Source: Spirosoma sp. KCTC 42546 (GTDB lineage: Bacteria; Bacteroidota; Bacteroidia; Cytophagales; Spirosomataceae). Taken from it: a stretch of DNA of 64,000 bases. Position numbers and translations under genes: made by a program. Positions 8,993 through 16,328 of this stretch are shown here, piece by piece (the stretch's first letter is position 1; each line of letters opens with the position of its first letter). The stretch lies in assembly GCF_006965485.1 (NCBI RefSeq), contig NZ_CP041360.1:4506501-4570500 (forward strand), in the 5' to 3' direction. The notes beneath the pieces were generated by a model. It worked only from the letters and a program-made list of their open reading frames with translations, did not search any database and was not told where the DNA came from.

Positions 8993-10024
8993 TTATGCCG
9001 CTACAACATCAGCCGATTTAACGGTTTTGATAATGATAGCTGCCACTTTGTATGGATCGGCAGCCGAGTTTGGACGACGATCTTCTAACCAGCCTTTCCA
9101 ACCACGTTCTACGGTAGCAATTGGGATACGAATTGAAGCACCCCGGTCAGAAATACCGTACGAGAACTGATCGATCGACTGTGTTTCGTGCTTACCTGTC
9201 AGGCGCATTTCGTTGTCGGCACCGTATACAGCAATGTGCGCTTTGATAACGTCTGCTGGAGAGAAGGCTTCGCAAATTTTAGAATATACATCCTGGCTAC
9301 CCGATGTGCGCAGCACTGAATTTGAGAAGTTAGCGTGCATACCCGAGCCGTTCCAGTCGGTAGCACCCAGAGGTTTGCAATGCCAGTTGATAGAGATACC
9401 GTATTTCTCTCCAATCCGCTCTAACAGGTAACGAGCTACCCAAATCTGATCACCAGCAGCTTTAGCCCCTTTAGCGAAAATCTGGAATTCCCACTGACCA
9501 GTTGCTACCTCAGCATTGATACCTTCTACATTTAGACCAGCATCCAGACAAACATCAAGGTGTTCTTCAATGATATAACGGCCATAGGCATTTTGAGCAC
9601 CTACCGAGCAATAATAAGGACCTTGTGGACGTGTTGGGAACCCTTCAGCCGGGAAGCCAAGTGGTTTGTCAATTTTCATATCCCACAGGAAATACTCCTG
9701 CTCAAAGCCAAACCAGAAATCGTTATCGTCATCTTCAATCGTGGCACGACCGTTGGTTACGTGAGGAGTACCATCGGCATTCAACACTTCACACATGACG
9801 AGGTAACCGTTTTTGCGCTGTGGATCAGGACAGATGAAAACTGGTTTCAGCAAACAGTCTGACTTACCACCTTCAGCCTGTTCGGTTGAAGAACCATCAA
9901 ACGACCACATCGAGCAGTCTTCAAGGTTGCCTGAGAAATCATCCTCAATTTTAGTTTTGGAACGCAGGCTTTGGGTGGGCTTGTAGCCGTCGAGCCAAAT
10001 GTACTCTAACTTCGATTTTGCCAT
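8993..10024 (-). CDS. Glutamine synthetase type II (eukaryote-like)
   Basis: A 343-residue glutamine synthetase of the short GSII class found in eukaryotes and some bacteria. The beta-grasp N-terminus contains the WSFDGSSTEQ segment. The catalytic domain has GFEQEYFLW (metal and glutamate binding), NVEGINAEVATGQWEFQ and DWNGSGMHAN, all characteristic of GSII. It catalyses ATP-dependent amidation of glutamate in the cytoplasm, as the type III enzyme next to it does. Having both classes side by side is known in some Cytophagales. A candidate -7 box lies at 10074-10081 and a terminator follows the gene. No adenylylation-type GSI is present in the window. Confidence 0.95.
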   Translation of the reverse strand: MAKSKLEYIWLDGYKPTQSLRSKTKIEDDFSGNLEDCSMWSFDGSSTEQAEGGKSDCLLKPVFICPDPQRKNGYLVMCEVLNADGTPHVTNGRATIEDDDNDFWFGFEQEYFLWDMKIDKPLGFPAEGFPTRPQGPYYCSVGAQNAYGRYIIEEHLDVCLDAGLNVEGINAEVATGQWEFQIFAKGAKAAGDQIWVARYLLERIGEKYGISINWHCKPLGATDWNGSGMHANFSNSVLRTSGSQDVYSKICEAFSPADVIKAHIAVYGADNEMRLTGKHETQSIDQFSYGISDRGASIRIPIATVERGWKGWLEDRRPNSAADPYKVAAIIIKTVKSADVVAA

Positions 10025-10409
10025 GATGTACAGTGGATTATTTTGAATAGGGGTTTCGTTAACAGACTTCCGGCAAATATAATACGGCTTTACAATAAAA
10101 TATAAAGGCCAACATAGGCTCTAACCATATTTTTTACTGTTTCTCAGGAAATATTATAATTTTAATTCGTTTGATCCAGTAAATCACAACATTTTCGGAA
10201 AAAATTTATCACTTTATAATTGTAAGGATTATTAACCCAAAAAAGTGTATAAAAACAAATACTGGTTTCAGAAACACGGTTAGTTTGGTGAAAAGCAAGC
10301 TTTTTTCACTAAAATACCCTTTCGCCGGAGGGTACATTCCAGCAAAAGGGTATGTTGCATTCGTAGACACGCAGCCTCGTTGAAGGCTGGTTTCAGCCAA
10401 TGGTTTCGA
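10025..10409. other. Intergenic region upstream of the type II glutamine synthetase
   Basis: 385 bp of AT-rich sequence between divergently placed features: the start of the type II glutamine synthetase and the 3' end of the marC-family gene. It holds the -7 box at 10074-10081, an imperfect inverted repeat around 10313-10352 (ATACCCTTT with AAAGGGTAT) and a 6-bp stem at about 10376-10393. A possible 63-residue frame on the minus strand (10209-10400) has no recognisable feature and is not called a gene. Confidence 0.5.
10074..10081 (-). promoter_or_regulatory. Candidate -7 promoter box of the type II glutamine synthetase gene
   Basis: The minus strand reads TATATTTG, matching TAnnTTTG. Transcription would start about 43 bases before the ATG at 10024. 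No clear TTTG -33 element is visible at the usual 19-20-base spacing, so the call rests on the -7 box and position alone. Confidence 0.4.
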
Positions 10410-10988
10410 TTAGAAATCGGCAATCAGATTCGTCTTGAATAGCTTGATAGCGATGGCCAGCAGTATGATCCCAAAGATTTTGCGTAACACTGCCAGCCCA
10501 CCCGAGCCAAGCCGCGTTTCGAGCCAGCCCGACGATTTCAACACGGCATAAATCAGCACCAGATTCAGTACAATACCGACAATGATATTTACCGTCTGGT
10601 ATTCAGCCCGGAGTGAGATGATGGTTGTTAATGTTCCTGCTCCAGCAATCAGGGGGAACGCAATTGGTACAATATGGGTAGCCCCCCCTGTGGTTTCTTC
10701 CGATTTGAAAATGGTTCGACCGAGAATCATCTCCAGCCCGATCAGGAAAATAATCAGGGCTCCAGCCACGGCAAACGATGCCACATCGACGCCAAAAAGC
10801 TTCAGGATTCGTTCCCCAACGAACAGAAAGGAGATCATCAGGGCGCCCGATGCAAACGTGGCTCGTTCTGACTCAATCTTACCGGTCTTCTTGCGCAGGT
10901 CAATAATAACCGGCAATGACCCGATAACGTCGATCACCGAAAATAGTATGAGTGTAACGGAGATAATTTCTTTAAAACTGAGCATCAT
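10410..10988 (-). CDS. MarC-family integral membrane protein
   Basis: A 192-residue protein made almost wholly of hydrophobic segments (about six membrane spans). It fits the MarC/UPF0056 family, with IDVIGSLPVI near the N-terminus and PIAFPLIAGAGTLTT in the middle as typical family segments. MarC proteins were once linked to multiple antibiotic resistance, but that link was later withdrawn and their transport role is unknown. The gene starts 39 bp after the stop of the upstream aminotransferase gene on the same strand, so the two may be co-transcribed. Two adjacent ATG codons (10988 and 10985) could serve as start. Confidence 0.88.
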   Translation of the reverse strand: MMLSFKEIISVTLILFSVIDVIGSLPVIIDLRKKTGKIESERATFASGALMISFLFVGERILKLFGVDVASFAVAGALIIFLIGLEMILGRTIFKSEETTGGATHIVPIAFPLIAGAGTLTTIISLRAEYQTVNIIVGIVLNLVLIYAVLKSSGWLETRLGSGGLAVLRKIFGIILLAIAIKLFKTNLIADF

Positions 10989-11027
10989 AACAAATTGATC
11001 TTAAAGGCACTCGGACTTCAGCCCGCG

Positions 11028-12035
11028 CTACCTGTACGACCGAAGAAATTGCATCAAAGTTCCAATCTCATCATCGGTTATGGCCGGAAAGTTCGCAATT
11101 CGGAAGGTGGTGTTTTTCCAGTCGCCGTACCCATTGCCCAGCGTAATCCCTGCCTGCTGAGCGGCTGCTTTAATTTCCTTAACTGCTTTCTCTGAACCTT
11201 CTACGGCAATTACCGTATCGGAACGGATAGCGGGGTCGTGGATCAACAGCCGAAAGTCTGTGCCAAACTGGTCAAAAAAAGCATACCAGTCAGTGGCTCG
11301 TTTCGTTGTCATAGCGTGCACCGTGGTAATGGGGGGCACCTGCTGCAAAACGCGCATAAGCATGTAGATACCCAGGCCATTGGGCGTATAGGGTGTCTGA
11401 AATTTCGAGAAGTTTTCGTGAATGAATAGCAGACTATTGTAATGTGCCTTCTCGCCAATTTCCTCCGCCTGTTTAAGAGCGGCTGGCGAATAAACCATGA
11501 CTGCCAAACCAGCTGGCAATCCAAAACACTTCTGTACGGAAGCAAACCAGACATCGGCCAATGACCAGTCGAAAGCAACCCCCGCCATTGAGGAAACGGC
11601 ATCGACCGCAATCAGCGACGAGAAATCTCGTCTGAACTGGGCCAGTGTTTCCATGTTAACCTGGGTGCCATTGGAGGTTTCGTTCTGAACAATACACAAC
11701 ACATCGGCTTCGCTCAGGCTGGTTGGTGGTTTGATTCGATAGGTATACTCAGCCCACTTTTTACCAAACGCGCCACTATAGGGATGCAGGCTGGATTCTG
11801 CCGTCAGCGACTGGGCCACAATTTCCCAGCACTCTGTTGCCGATGAAACCAACGCGACGTGGTAATCAGCTGGAATGTCGAGTTTTTCGTGAAGCAACCG
11901 AACCGTTTCCTTTACGATATCCATAAAACCCGCACTCCGATGGTTCAGGCTCACTAGGCCCTGCTGGATTGCCTCAGCCGCATACTCAGCGACTTGCGGA
12001 TAGACTTTTGATGGACCAGGATAGAAGGTGATCAT
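11028..12035 (-). CDS. Class V aminotransferase (pyridoxal-phosphate enzyme)
   Basis: A 335-residue fold-type I PLP enzyme of aminotransferase class V, resembling phosphoserine and alanine-glyoxylate aminotransferases. The N-terminus has the YPGPSKVYPQV entry typical of the SerC-like group. The AVDAVSSMAG segment places the PLP-binding Asp at about 144, and SVQKCFGLPAG holds the Schiff-base lysine K169. It could act as a phosphoserine aminotransferase (serine synthesis), but canonical SerC proteins are slightly longer, so I leave the substrate open. It lies 72 bp downstream of aroQ on the same strand, with a periodic inverted repeat in the gap, and 39 bp ahead of the marC-family gene. Confidence 0.85.
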   Translation of the reverse strand: MITFYPGPSKVYPQVAEYAAEAIQQGLVSLNHRSAGFMDIVKETVRLLHEKLDIPADYHVALVSSATECWEIVAQSLTAESSLHPYSGAFGKKWAEYTYRIKPPTSLSEADVLCIVQNETSNGTQVNMETLAQFRRDFSSLIAVDAVSSMAGVAFDWSLADVWFASVQKCFGLPAGLAVMVYSPAALKQAEEIGEKAHYNSLLFIHENFSKFQTPYTPNGLGIYMLMRVLQQVPPITTVHAMTTKRATDWYAFFDQFGTDFRLLIHDPAIRSDTVIAVEGSEKAVKEIKAAAQQAGITLGNGYGDWKNTTFRIANFPAITDDEIGTLMQFLRSYR

Positions 12036-12037
12036 AA

Positions 12038-12124
12038 TAATGTAGAATGTAGAATGAACAATGGATAATGCTTGAAGTCAGAAGAAACTGTCATTATACA
12101 TTTTCCATTATTCATTGTTCATTA
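12038..12124. repeat. Palindrome built from degenerate 7-bp tandem units (type NNNAATG)
   Basis: Arms at 12038-12070 and 12092-12124, 33 bases each. Each arm is four to five consecutive heptamers ending in AATG (for example TAGAATG, AACAATG, GATAATG). The two arms pair at the conserved AATG bases but differ at many of the three variable positions. The right arm runs into aroQ, so its last four codons and stop (12108-12110) are read from the repeat. It lies between aroQ and the aminotransferase gene and could act as a terminator or processing hairpin. Confidence 0.8.
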
Positions 12125-12533
12125 AATACCGTACTGCCATTTCGTACCCCATCAGCCCAAGGCCAACCACAATGCCTTTGCATTTCGCGGATAGGTAACT
12201 ATGGTGACGGAACGACTCGCGGGCATGAACATTGGAAATATGCACCTCTATGGCAGGAGCTGTTACGGCCGATAGTGCATCAGCAATGGCAATGGACGTA
12301 TGCGTATAGGCACCGGCATTGATCACGATGCCATCGATATCAAAACCCAGTTCGTGAATTTTATCAATCAGTTCGCCTTCGTGATTCGACTGAAAATAGC
12401 GAAGTTGCACGTCGGGGAACTTCGCTTCGAGCGTTTCCAGGTAGTCAACGAAGGAGCGATTACCATAAATAGTCGGTTCACGCTTGCCCAACAAGTTGAG
12501 ATTAGGGCCGTTAATGATCAATATCTGTTTCAT
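12108..12533 (-). CDS. aroQ: 3-dehydroquinate dehydratase, type II
   Basis: A 141-residue type II dehydroquinase that converts 3-dehydroquinate to 3-dehydroshikimate in the shikimate pathway. The NGPNLNLLG opening, the Tyr in TIYG, QSNHEGELID, NAGAYTHTS and EVHISNVHARE are the family's signature blocks. I start at the ATG at 12533, which gives the normal length. A longer reading from 12593 would add 20 residues translated from an intergenic repeat, so it is rejected. The last residues (MNNE and stop) also come from a periodic repeat. The gene is divergent from xerD. Confidence 0.95.
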   Translation of the reverse strand: MKQILIINGPNLNLLGKREPTIYGNRSFVDYLETLEAKFPDVQLRYFQSNHEGELIDKIHELGFDIDGIVINAGAYTHTSIAIADALSAVTAPAIEVHISNVHARESFRHHSYLSAKCKGIVVGLGLMGYEMAVRYLMNNE

Positions 12534-12621
12534 ATAATGTATAATGGTTAATGAATAATGTATAATGAACACTGAAAAACAGACCTTAGCCAACCATTAT
12601 TCATTAACCATTATACATTAT
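12534..12621. repeat. Perfect 27-bp palindrome of AATG heptamers between aroQ and xerD
   Basis: Arms at 12534-12560 and 12595-12621, identical as reverse complements. The left side reads as successive 7-mers ATAATGT, ATAATGG, TTAATGA, ATAATGT, ATAATGA. It fills almost the whole gap between the divergent aroQ and xerD start codons. Unlike the other copies, it therefore lies at gene 5' ends and must overlap their leaders or promoters. Confidence 0.85.
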
Positions 12622-12634
12622 TCATTCGCTTGCT

Positions 12635-13552
12635 ATGTGGCAAAGTTATATAAACGCCTTTAAGAACTACCTCAAACTCGAACGGTCACTGGCCGAAAAT
12701 TCCGTTGAGGCTTATTTGCACGACGCCGACAAACTTCATGAATACATTCTCCTGACTGATCCGGCCCGCACGCCCATGCAGGTGACCGAAAAGGAATTGA
12801 TGAATTTCCTGAAATACCTTGGCGAGTTGGGCTTATCGGCGCATAGTCAGGCACGGATGTTATCGGGTATAAAATCGTTTTTCAAGTACCTGCTGCTCGA
12901 AAACTTAATTGACCGCGACCCAACTCAACTGCTGGAAGCCCCTAAGTTGGGACGAAAACTGCCCGATACGCTCAGCTTTCCCGAAATTGAAGATATGCTG
13001 GCGGCTATCGACCTATCGACACCCGGTGGTACCCGCGACCGCGCTATGCTCGAAGTACTCTATAGCTCAGGATTACGCGTTACGGAACTATTGAACCTTC
13101 GCCTAACCAACTGTTTTTTTACCGAAGGTTTTGTACGGGTCCTGGGCAAAGGCGACAAGGTTCGGCTGGTACCCATTGGCGAGGATGCGATGCACTATAC
13201 CCGCATCTATGTCGAGCATGTGCGTAGTCAGCTGGATGTTCAGAAGGGCGACGAAGACACTATTTTCCTGAATCTGCGGGGTAAACAGCTTTCTCGAATT
13301 ACCGTCTTTACCACCATCAAAAAACTAGCAGAGGAAGTAGGCATCAAGAAGACAATCAGCCCGCACACCTTCCGCCATTCATTCGCGACCCACCTCATCG
13401 AAGGGGGTGCCGACCTCCGGGCAGTTCAGCAAATGCTTGGCCATGAATCCATTACCACTACCGAAATTTACACTCACCTCGACCGGGATTATTTACAGCA
13501 GACGCTCAGGGAGTATCATCCGCGGGCTGGTGGGGGTAAGTGGAATAAGTGA
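12635..13552 (+). CDS. xerD: Tyrosine recombinase XerD
   Basis: A 305-residue tyrosine recombinase. The SAM-like N-terminal DNA-binding domain covers about residues 1-90 and the catalytic domain about 110-295. The catalytic set is complete: R148 (GLRVTEL), K172, H244 and R247 (HTFRHSF), H270 (LGHES) and the nucleophile Y279 (IYTHL). With XerC it resolves chromosome dimers at dif. Length and the single-copy setting beside aroQ favour a housekeeping XerD rather than a phage integrase. The last five codons and stop fall in the left arm of a 9-bp-periodic inverted repeat. Confidence 0.93.
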   Translation: MWQSYINAFKNYLKLERSLAENSVEAYLHDADKLHEYILLTDPARTPMQVTEKELMNFLKYLGELGLSAHSQARMLSGIKSFFKYLLLENLIDRDPTQLLEAPKLGRKLPDTLSFPEIEDMLAAIDLSTPGGTRDRAMLEVLYSSGLRVTELLNLRLTNCFFTEGFVRVLGKGDKVRLVPIGEDAMHYTRIYVEHVRSQLDVQKGDEDTIFLNLRGKQLSRITVFTTIKKLAEEVGIKKTISPHTFRHSFATHLIEGGADLRAVQQMLGHESITTTEIYTHLDRDYLQQTLREYHPRAGGGKWNK

Positions 13553-13624
13553 AGTAGGTGGAATGAGTGAAGTAAGTGGAGTACGTCAAGCAGAGGCACA
13601 CTCATTCCACCTACTCCACTTATT
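13544..13624. repeat. Palindrome of 9-bp tandem units at the xerD 3' end
   Basis: Arms at 13544-13569 and 13599-13624 pair at 25 of 26 positions. From 13542 the sequence runs as consecutive 9-mers beginning with GTG (GTGGAATAA, GTGAAGTAG, GTGGAATGA, GTGAAGTAA, GTGGAGTAC). The xerD stop codon (13550-13552) is inside the left arm. It is probably transcribed and could serve as the xerD terminator. Confidence 0.85.
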
Positions 13625-13644
13625 ACGACCACTTCACAAAAACA

Positions 13645-13678
13645 AAAAAGTCCCCGCTATCGAAGCCGACGGCGGGGA
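13645..13678 (-). terminator. Intrinsic terminator for the minus-strand gene at 13726
   Basis: A GC-rich 7-bp stem (13651-13657 with 13672-13678, TCCCCGC/GCGGGGA). On the minus strand it is followed by ACTTTTTTG. It lies about 50 bp beyond the stop codon of the hypothetical gene at 13726-14262. It is a standard terminator, distinct from the periodic repeat next to it. Confidence 0.75.
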
Positions 13679-13725
13679 ACCCCCAATCTAACTAACCCAA
13701 AACTATTTGAGACAAGTATGCCAGA

Positions 13726-14262
13726 CTACACGTCGGCGGTGGTTTTCTCACCAACGAACTGTTGGTGTTGGTTTTTAAACAATAGATTGAACGATGTCAG
13801 GCTACCGTAAATCCGGGTGATATATTGTTGAATATTGATCTTCTCTTCATCGTCAAGTTGACTGGCGTTCACCCGCTGTTCGAGTACGCGCAACCGGTCT
13901 CGAACCATCACGATTTTATGAAAGAAGCCATCAATCGGCATTTCTTTCTGTGACAAATCGGCCCGGCCTGGTTTTAGGATGAGCTTCCCTCCTTTCCATT
14001 TATCTCCCAGCGGAACCAGTTCCGTTTGGTCAACCCATTTTTGGAGAATCCGCGTCAGGGATTGTTCTACATCAAACAGACTAACCAGATCACTGTCGGG
14101 CTCAAGGGCTTCAATGATGGTCAGGGGCGCGTCGAATTTGAGTATCTTCACGCCATGCTGAAGAAACGTAATGGTGTACCCATTGGATTTCAGGTTAATA
14201 ATAACTCCATCACCAAACTCAGCATGATTAACACGGGAACCAATGCCCAATAGGGTATTCAT
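13726..14262 (-). CDS. Uncharacterised protein with an N-terminal Tudor-like (UvrD-tail-like) motif
   Basis: A 178-residue cytoplasmic protein. The first 40 residues contain GIGSRVNHAEFGDGVI followed by beta-strands. This resembles the small Tudor/SH3-like domain at the C-terminus of UvrD/PcrA helicases (G-x-R-V-x-H-x-x-F-G-x-G), which binds RNA polymerase. The rest is helical and charged, with no motif I recognise. It is free-standing, not fused to a helicase. A role at RNA polymerase or in nucleic-acid binding is only a hypothesis. It is convergent with xerD and has its own terminator. Confidence 0.75.
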   Translation of the reverse strand: MNTLLGIGSRVNHAEFGDGVIINLKSNGYTITFLQHGVKILKFDAPLTIIEALEPDSDLVSLFDVEQSLTRILQKWVDQTELVPLGDKWKGGKLILKPGRADLSQKEMPIDGFFHKIVMVRDRLRVLEQRVNASQLDDEEKINIQQYITRIYGSLTSFNLLFKNQHQQFVGEKTTADV

Positions 14263-14355
14263 ACAACTAGGACTGTTTACAATTTACTTGTATCCTAAAC
14301 AAACCCCGTGCCAGATTAAATTTTCATCATCCAACTAATTCGTATCGGTCTGTTT

Positions 14356-15549
14356 ATGTCTCCTGTTGAACTACCCCTTCTCGCCTGTCAAACCAATGAG
14401 TTTAACTTGCCCGAAGGCATCCACTATCTAAATTGTGCTACCCGATCACCCTTTAGCAAAACTGTTGAACAAGCGGGCCACTCAGCACTTTCTCAACAGG
14501 CAAATCCCTTCGGATTACGCCCTGATGATTTCTTCAGCGGGGCCATTCGTGTACGGGAGTTGTTTGCTACCCTCATCAATTCTGATGATCCAGATAGGAT
14601 CGCTATTGTACCCTCCGTATCATATGGGATGGCTGTGGTAGCCCGAAATCTAGCGTTAAAACCAGGCATTCAGGCTGGGCAGACAATTGTACTTATTGGC
14701 GATGAATTTCCGAGTGATGTATATGCCTGGGGGCGTGTTTGCACCGAGCTTGGATTAACTATAACCACCGTTGGCATGCCCGACGAATTCCCGAAAGGAG
14801 CCCACTGGAATGAACGGTTGCTCGATGCAATCGGACCCGAGACCGCACTAGTGGTTGTACCGCCCGTTCACTGGATGTACGGCATCCGTTTTGATCTGGA
14901 AGCGATTGGGCAACGGGCCCGCGAGGTTGGAGCCTGGGTTGTGATTGATGGAACCCAGGCCATTGGTGCCTTACCGGTTGATCTGGCAAAAATCCAGCCC
15001 GATGCCGTTGTTTGTGCAGGTTATAAATGGCTGATGGGGCCTTATTCGCTTGGATTAGCCTATTTCGGGCCCGCTTTCGATGAAGGTATTCCACTCGAAG
15101 AAGGCTGGATGAACCGACTCGACAGTAATCAATTTCACCGATTGATGGATTATCAACCCACCTATCGGCCGAAAGCATACCGCTATAACGTAGGCGAACA
15201 CACCCATTTTCTGCAAATGCCTATGCTCGAAGCCGCCCTAACTCAGCTCATTGACTGGCAACCAGTCCGTATTCAGGCATACGCCAAAGCCCTGTTAGCA
15301 GACGCCTGGCCCCAATTGGAGCAGCTCGGGTGTCGCCTTGAACCTGAGAATGGGAGTTCGGGGCGCAGCCATCATTTAGTTGGGTTATGGTTACCCGATC
15401 AGGCCGACCCGATGGCCGTTCAGCAGGCACTCCTGAAAGAAAACGTATCGGTTTCAGCCCGAGCGCGCGTTCTACGCATAGCCCCACACCTGTACAATAC
15501 ACCCGATGATGTGGATGCGTTGGTTAGGGTATTGACAAGAGTGCTTTAA
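14356..15549 (+). CDS. Class V aminotransferase, cysteine desulfurase/epimerase-like
   Basis: A 397-residue PLP-dependent enzyme of the class V fold, in the group of isopenicillin-N epimerase and cysteine-desulfurase-like proteins. The opening YLNCATRSP is typical. VIDGTQAIGALPVDL carries the PLP-contacting Asp and Gln, and AGYKWLMGPYSLG holds the Schiff-base lysine. The specific Cys loop of true desulfurases is not evident, so the substrate is unknown. The gene stands alone, divergent from the 13726-14262 gene. A 7-bp-periodic inverted repeat begins 7 bases after its stop. Confidence 0.83.
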   Translation: MSPVELPLLACQTNEFNLPEGIHYLNCATRSPFSKTVEQAGHSALSQQANPFGLRPDDFFSGAIRVRELFATLINSDDPDRIAIVPSVSYGMAVVARNLALKPGIQAGQTIVLIGDEFPSDVYAWGRVCTELGLTITTVGMPDEFPKGAHWNERLLDAIGPETALVVVPPVHWMYGIRFDLEAIGQRAREVGAWVVIDGTQAIGALPVDLAKIQPDAVVCAGYKWLMGPYSLGLAYFGPAFDEGIPLEEGWMNRLDSNQFHRLMDYQPTYRPKAYRYNVGEHTHFLQMPMLEAALTQLIDWQPVRIQAYAKALLADAWPQLEQLGCRLEPENGSSGRSHHLVGLWLPDQADPMAVQQALLKENVSVSARARVLRIAPHLYNTPDDVDALVRVLTRVL

Positions 15550-15555
15550 AGGCGT

Positions 15556-15615
15556 GGAGCAAGGTGCACGGAGTAGAGGTTTTTACTGGATACCCTGCTC
15601 CGTGCACCTTGCTCC
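15556..15615. repeat. Palindrome of GC-richer 7-bp units between convergent genes
   Basis: Arms at 15556-15576 and 15595-15615 pair at 20 of 21 positions. The left arm splits into three related heptamers: GGAGCAA, GGTGCAC, GGAGTAG. It occupies the gap between the class V aminotransferase (plus) and the VOC gene (minus), and probably terminates both. Confidence 0.82.
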
Positions 15616-15621
15616 CGGCTT

Positions 15622-16011
15622 CTAAGCTTCGTACAACTCCAGCGGCAACTCATCGGGGTCGGCGAAGAAGGTGAAGCGCCGACCCGTGTGCTCATCTACC
15701 CGGACTGGTTCCGTAGAAACACCTTGTCCGTTTAAATGCACGATGGCGGCATCGAGGTCAGTAACAGCAAACGCTACATGACGTAAGCCAGATGCTTCGG
15801 GTCGCGAGGGGCGTTTAGGCGGGTTGGGAAAGGAGAAGAGCTCAATCAGGTACTGCCCATTCAGGGCCAGATCCAATTTATAGGATTGTCGTTCCGCCCG
15901 ATAGTATTCTCCCAGGATAGTAAAGCCTAATACCTCGGTATAAAATCGTTTGGAGACTTCATAGTCCGAGCAGATTATGGCAATATGATGTACAGCAGCG
16001 AGTTGAAGCAT
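15622..16011 (-). CDS. VOC-family protein (glyoxalase-like, YaeR type)
   Basis: A 129-residue vicinal-oxygen-chelate protein with two beta-alpha-beta-beta-beta modules. HHIAIIC at the N-terminus supplies the first metal His, LIELFSFPNPPKRP gives the Glu, LRHVAFAV the second His and LPLELYE the last Glu, a complete metal-binding set. It matches the YaeR/SMU1112c-type subgroup of unknown substrate better than canonical glyoxalase I. The gene follows the small membrane-protein gene at 16017 with only 5 bp between, so the two are probably one transcript. Confidence 0.87.
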   Translation of the reverse strand: MLQLAAVHHIAIICSDYEVSKRFYTEVLGFTILGEYYRAERQSYKLDLALNGQYLIELFSFPNPPKRPSRPEASGLRHVAFAVTDLDAAIVHLNGQGVSTEPVRVDEHTGRRFTFFADPDELPLELYEA

Positions 16012-16016
16012 TGGCG

Positions 16017-16208
16017 TTAGGGAGCAAGCAACGTATCCGTTGCCATAGTGTCTGTAGCTGTGCCGTCTTTAGCGGGTAACGCGCGCTCAAGTTCCCGATG
16101 TTTGTTCCAGGGAGCGGTTGTACGTCGGGCCATGTCGATAGCCAGCAAGGCGACGACGGTTGTAAAGACAATGAAAACAACGATGAAAATGCGACGGTTA
16201 CGGTTCAT
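16017..16208 (-). CDS. Small single-span membrane protein, unknown
   Basis: A 63-residue protein from the ATG at 16208. It has a basic start (MNRNRRIF), one clear membrane segment (about residues 7-24, rich in V, I, F) and a short polar tail with no Cys. A reading from 16238 would add ten residues translated from the repeat upstream and is rejected. It lies 5 bp ahead of the VOC gene. No function is recognised. The clean membrane anchor, tight spacing and absence of a competing frame favour a real gene. Confidence 0.65.
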   Translation of the reverse strand: MNRNRRIFIVVFIVFTTVVALLAIDMARRTTAPWNKHRELERALPAKDGTATDTMATDTLLAP

Positions 16209-16212
16209 GTTG

Positions 16213-16328
16213 GTAAATGGGTAATGAATAATGGTCAATGTATAATTAAGTCCGGCTGTGCGGTCATATATATAATAGCTTTGACTAATCCATCAACACC
16301 CATTATTCATTTTTCATTATTAATTTAC
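16213..16328. repeat. Heptamer (NNNAATG) inverted repeat between sixA and the small membrane gene
   Basis: Arms at 16213-16240 and 16301-16328. The left arm reads GTAAATG, GGTAATG, AATAATG, GTCAATG; the reverse complement of the right arm reads GTAAATT, AATAATG, AAAAATG, AATAATG. The arms share the AATG frame but match imperfectly and enclose about 60 bp. The right arm contains the sixA stop codon (16320-16322). Confidence 0.75.

Noticed and set aside
10209..10400. 63-residue minus-strand frame in the gap beside marC
   Set aside because: The composition is unlike the neighbouring genes, no start signal or conserved motif is seen, and it overlaps an inverted repeat.
12534..12593. 20-residue N-terminal extension of aroQ
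   Set aside because: The residues are translated from the heptamer repeat, and type II dehydroquinases normally begin with the segment at 12533.
12534..12621. Insertion-sequence ends or MITE
   Set aside because: The palindromes differ in sequence from locus to locus, show no target duplications and no transposase is present in the window.
12635..13552. XerD-like gene as a phage or island integrase
   Set aside because: It lies in a housekeeping setting next to aroQ with no att sites, no phage genes and normal composition.
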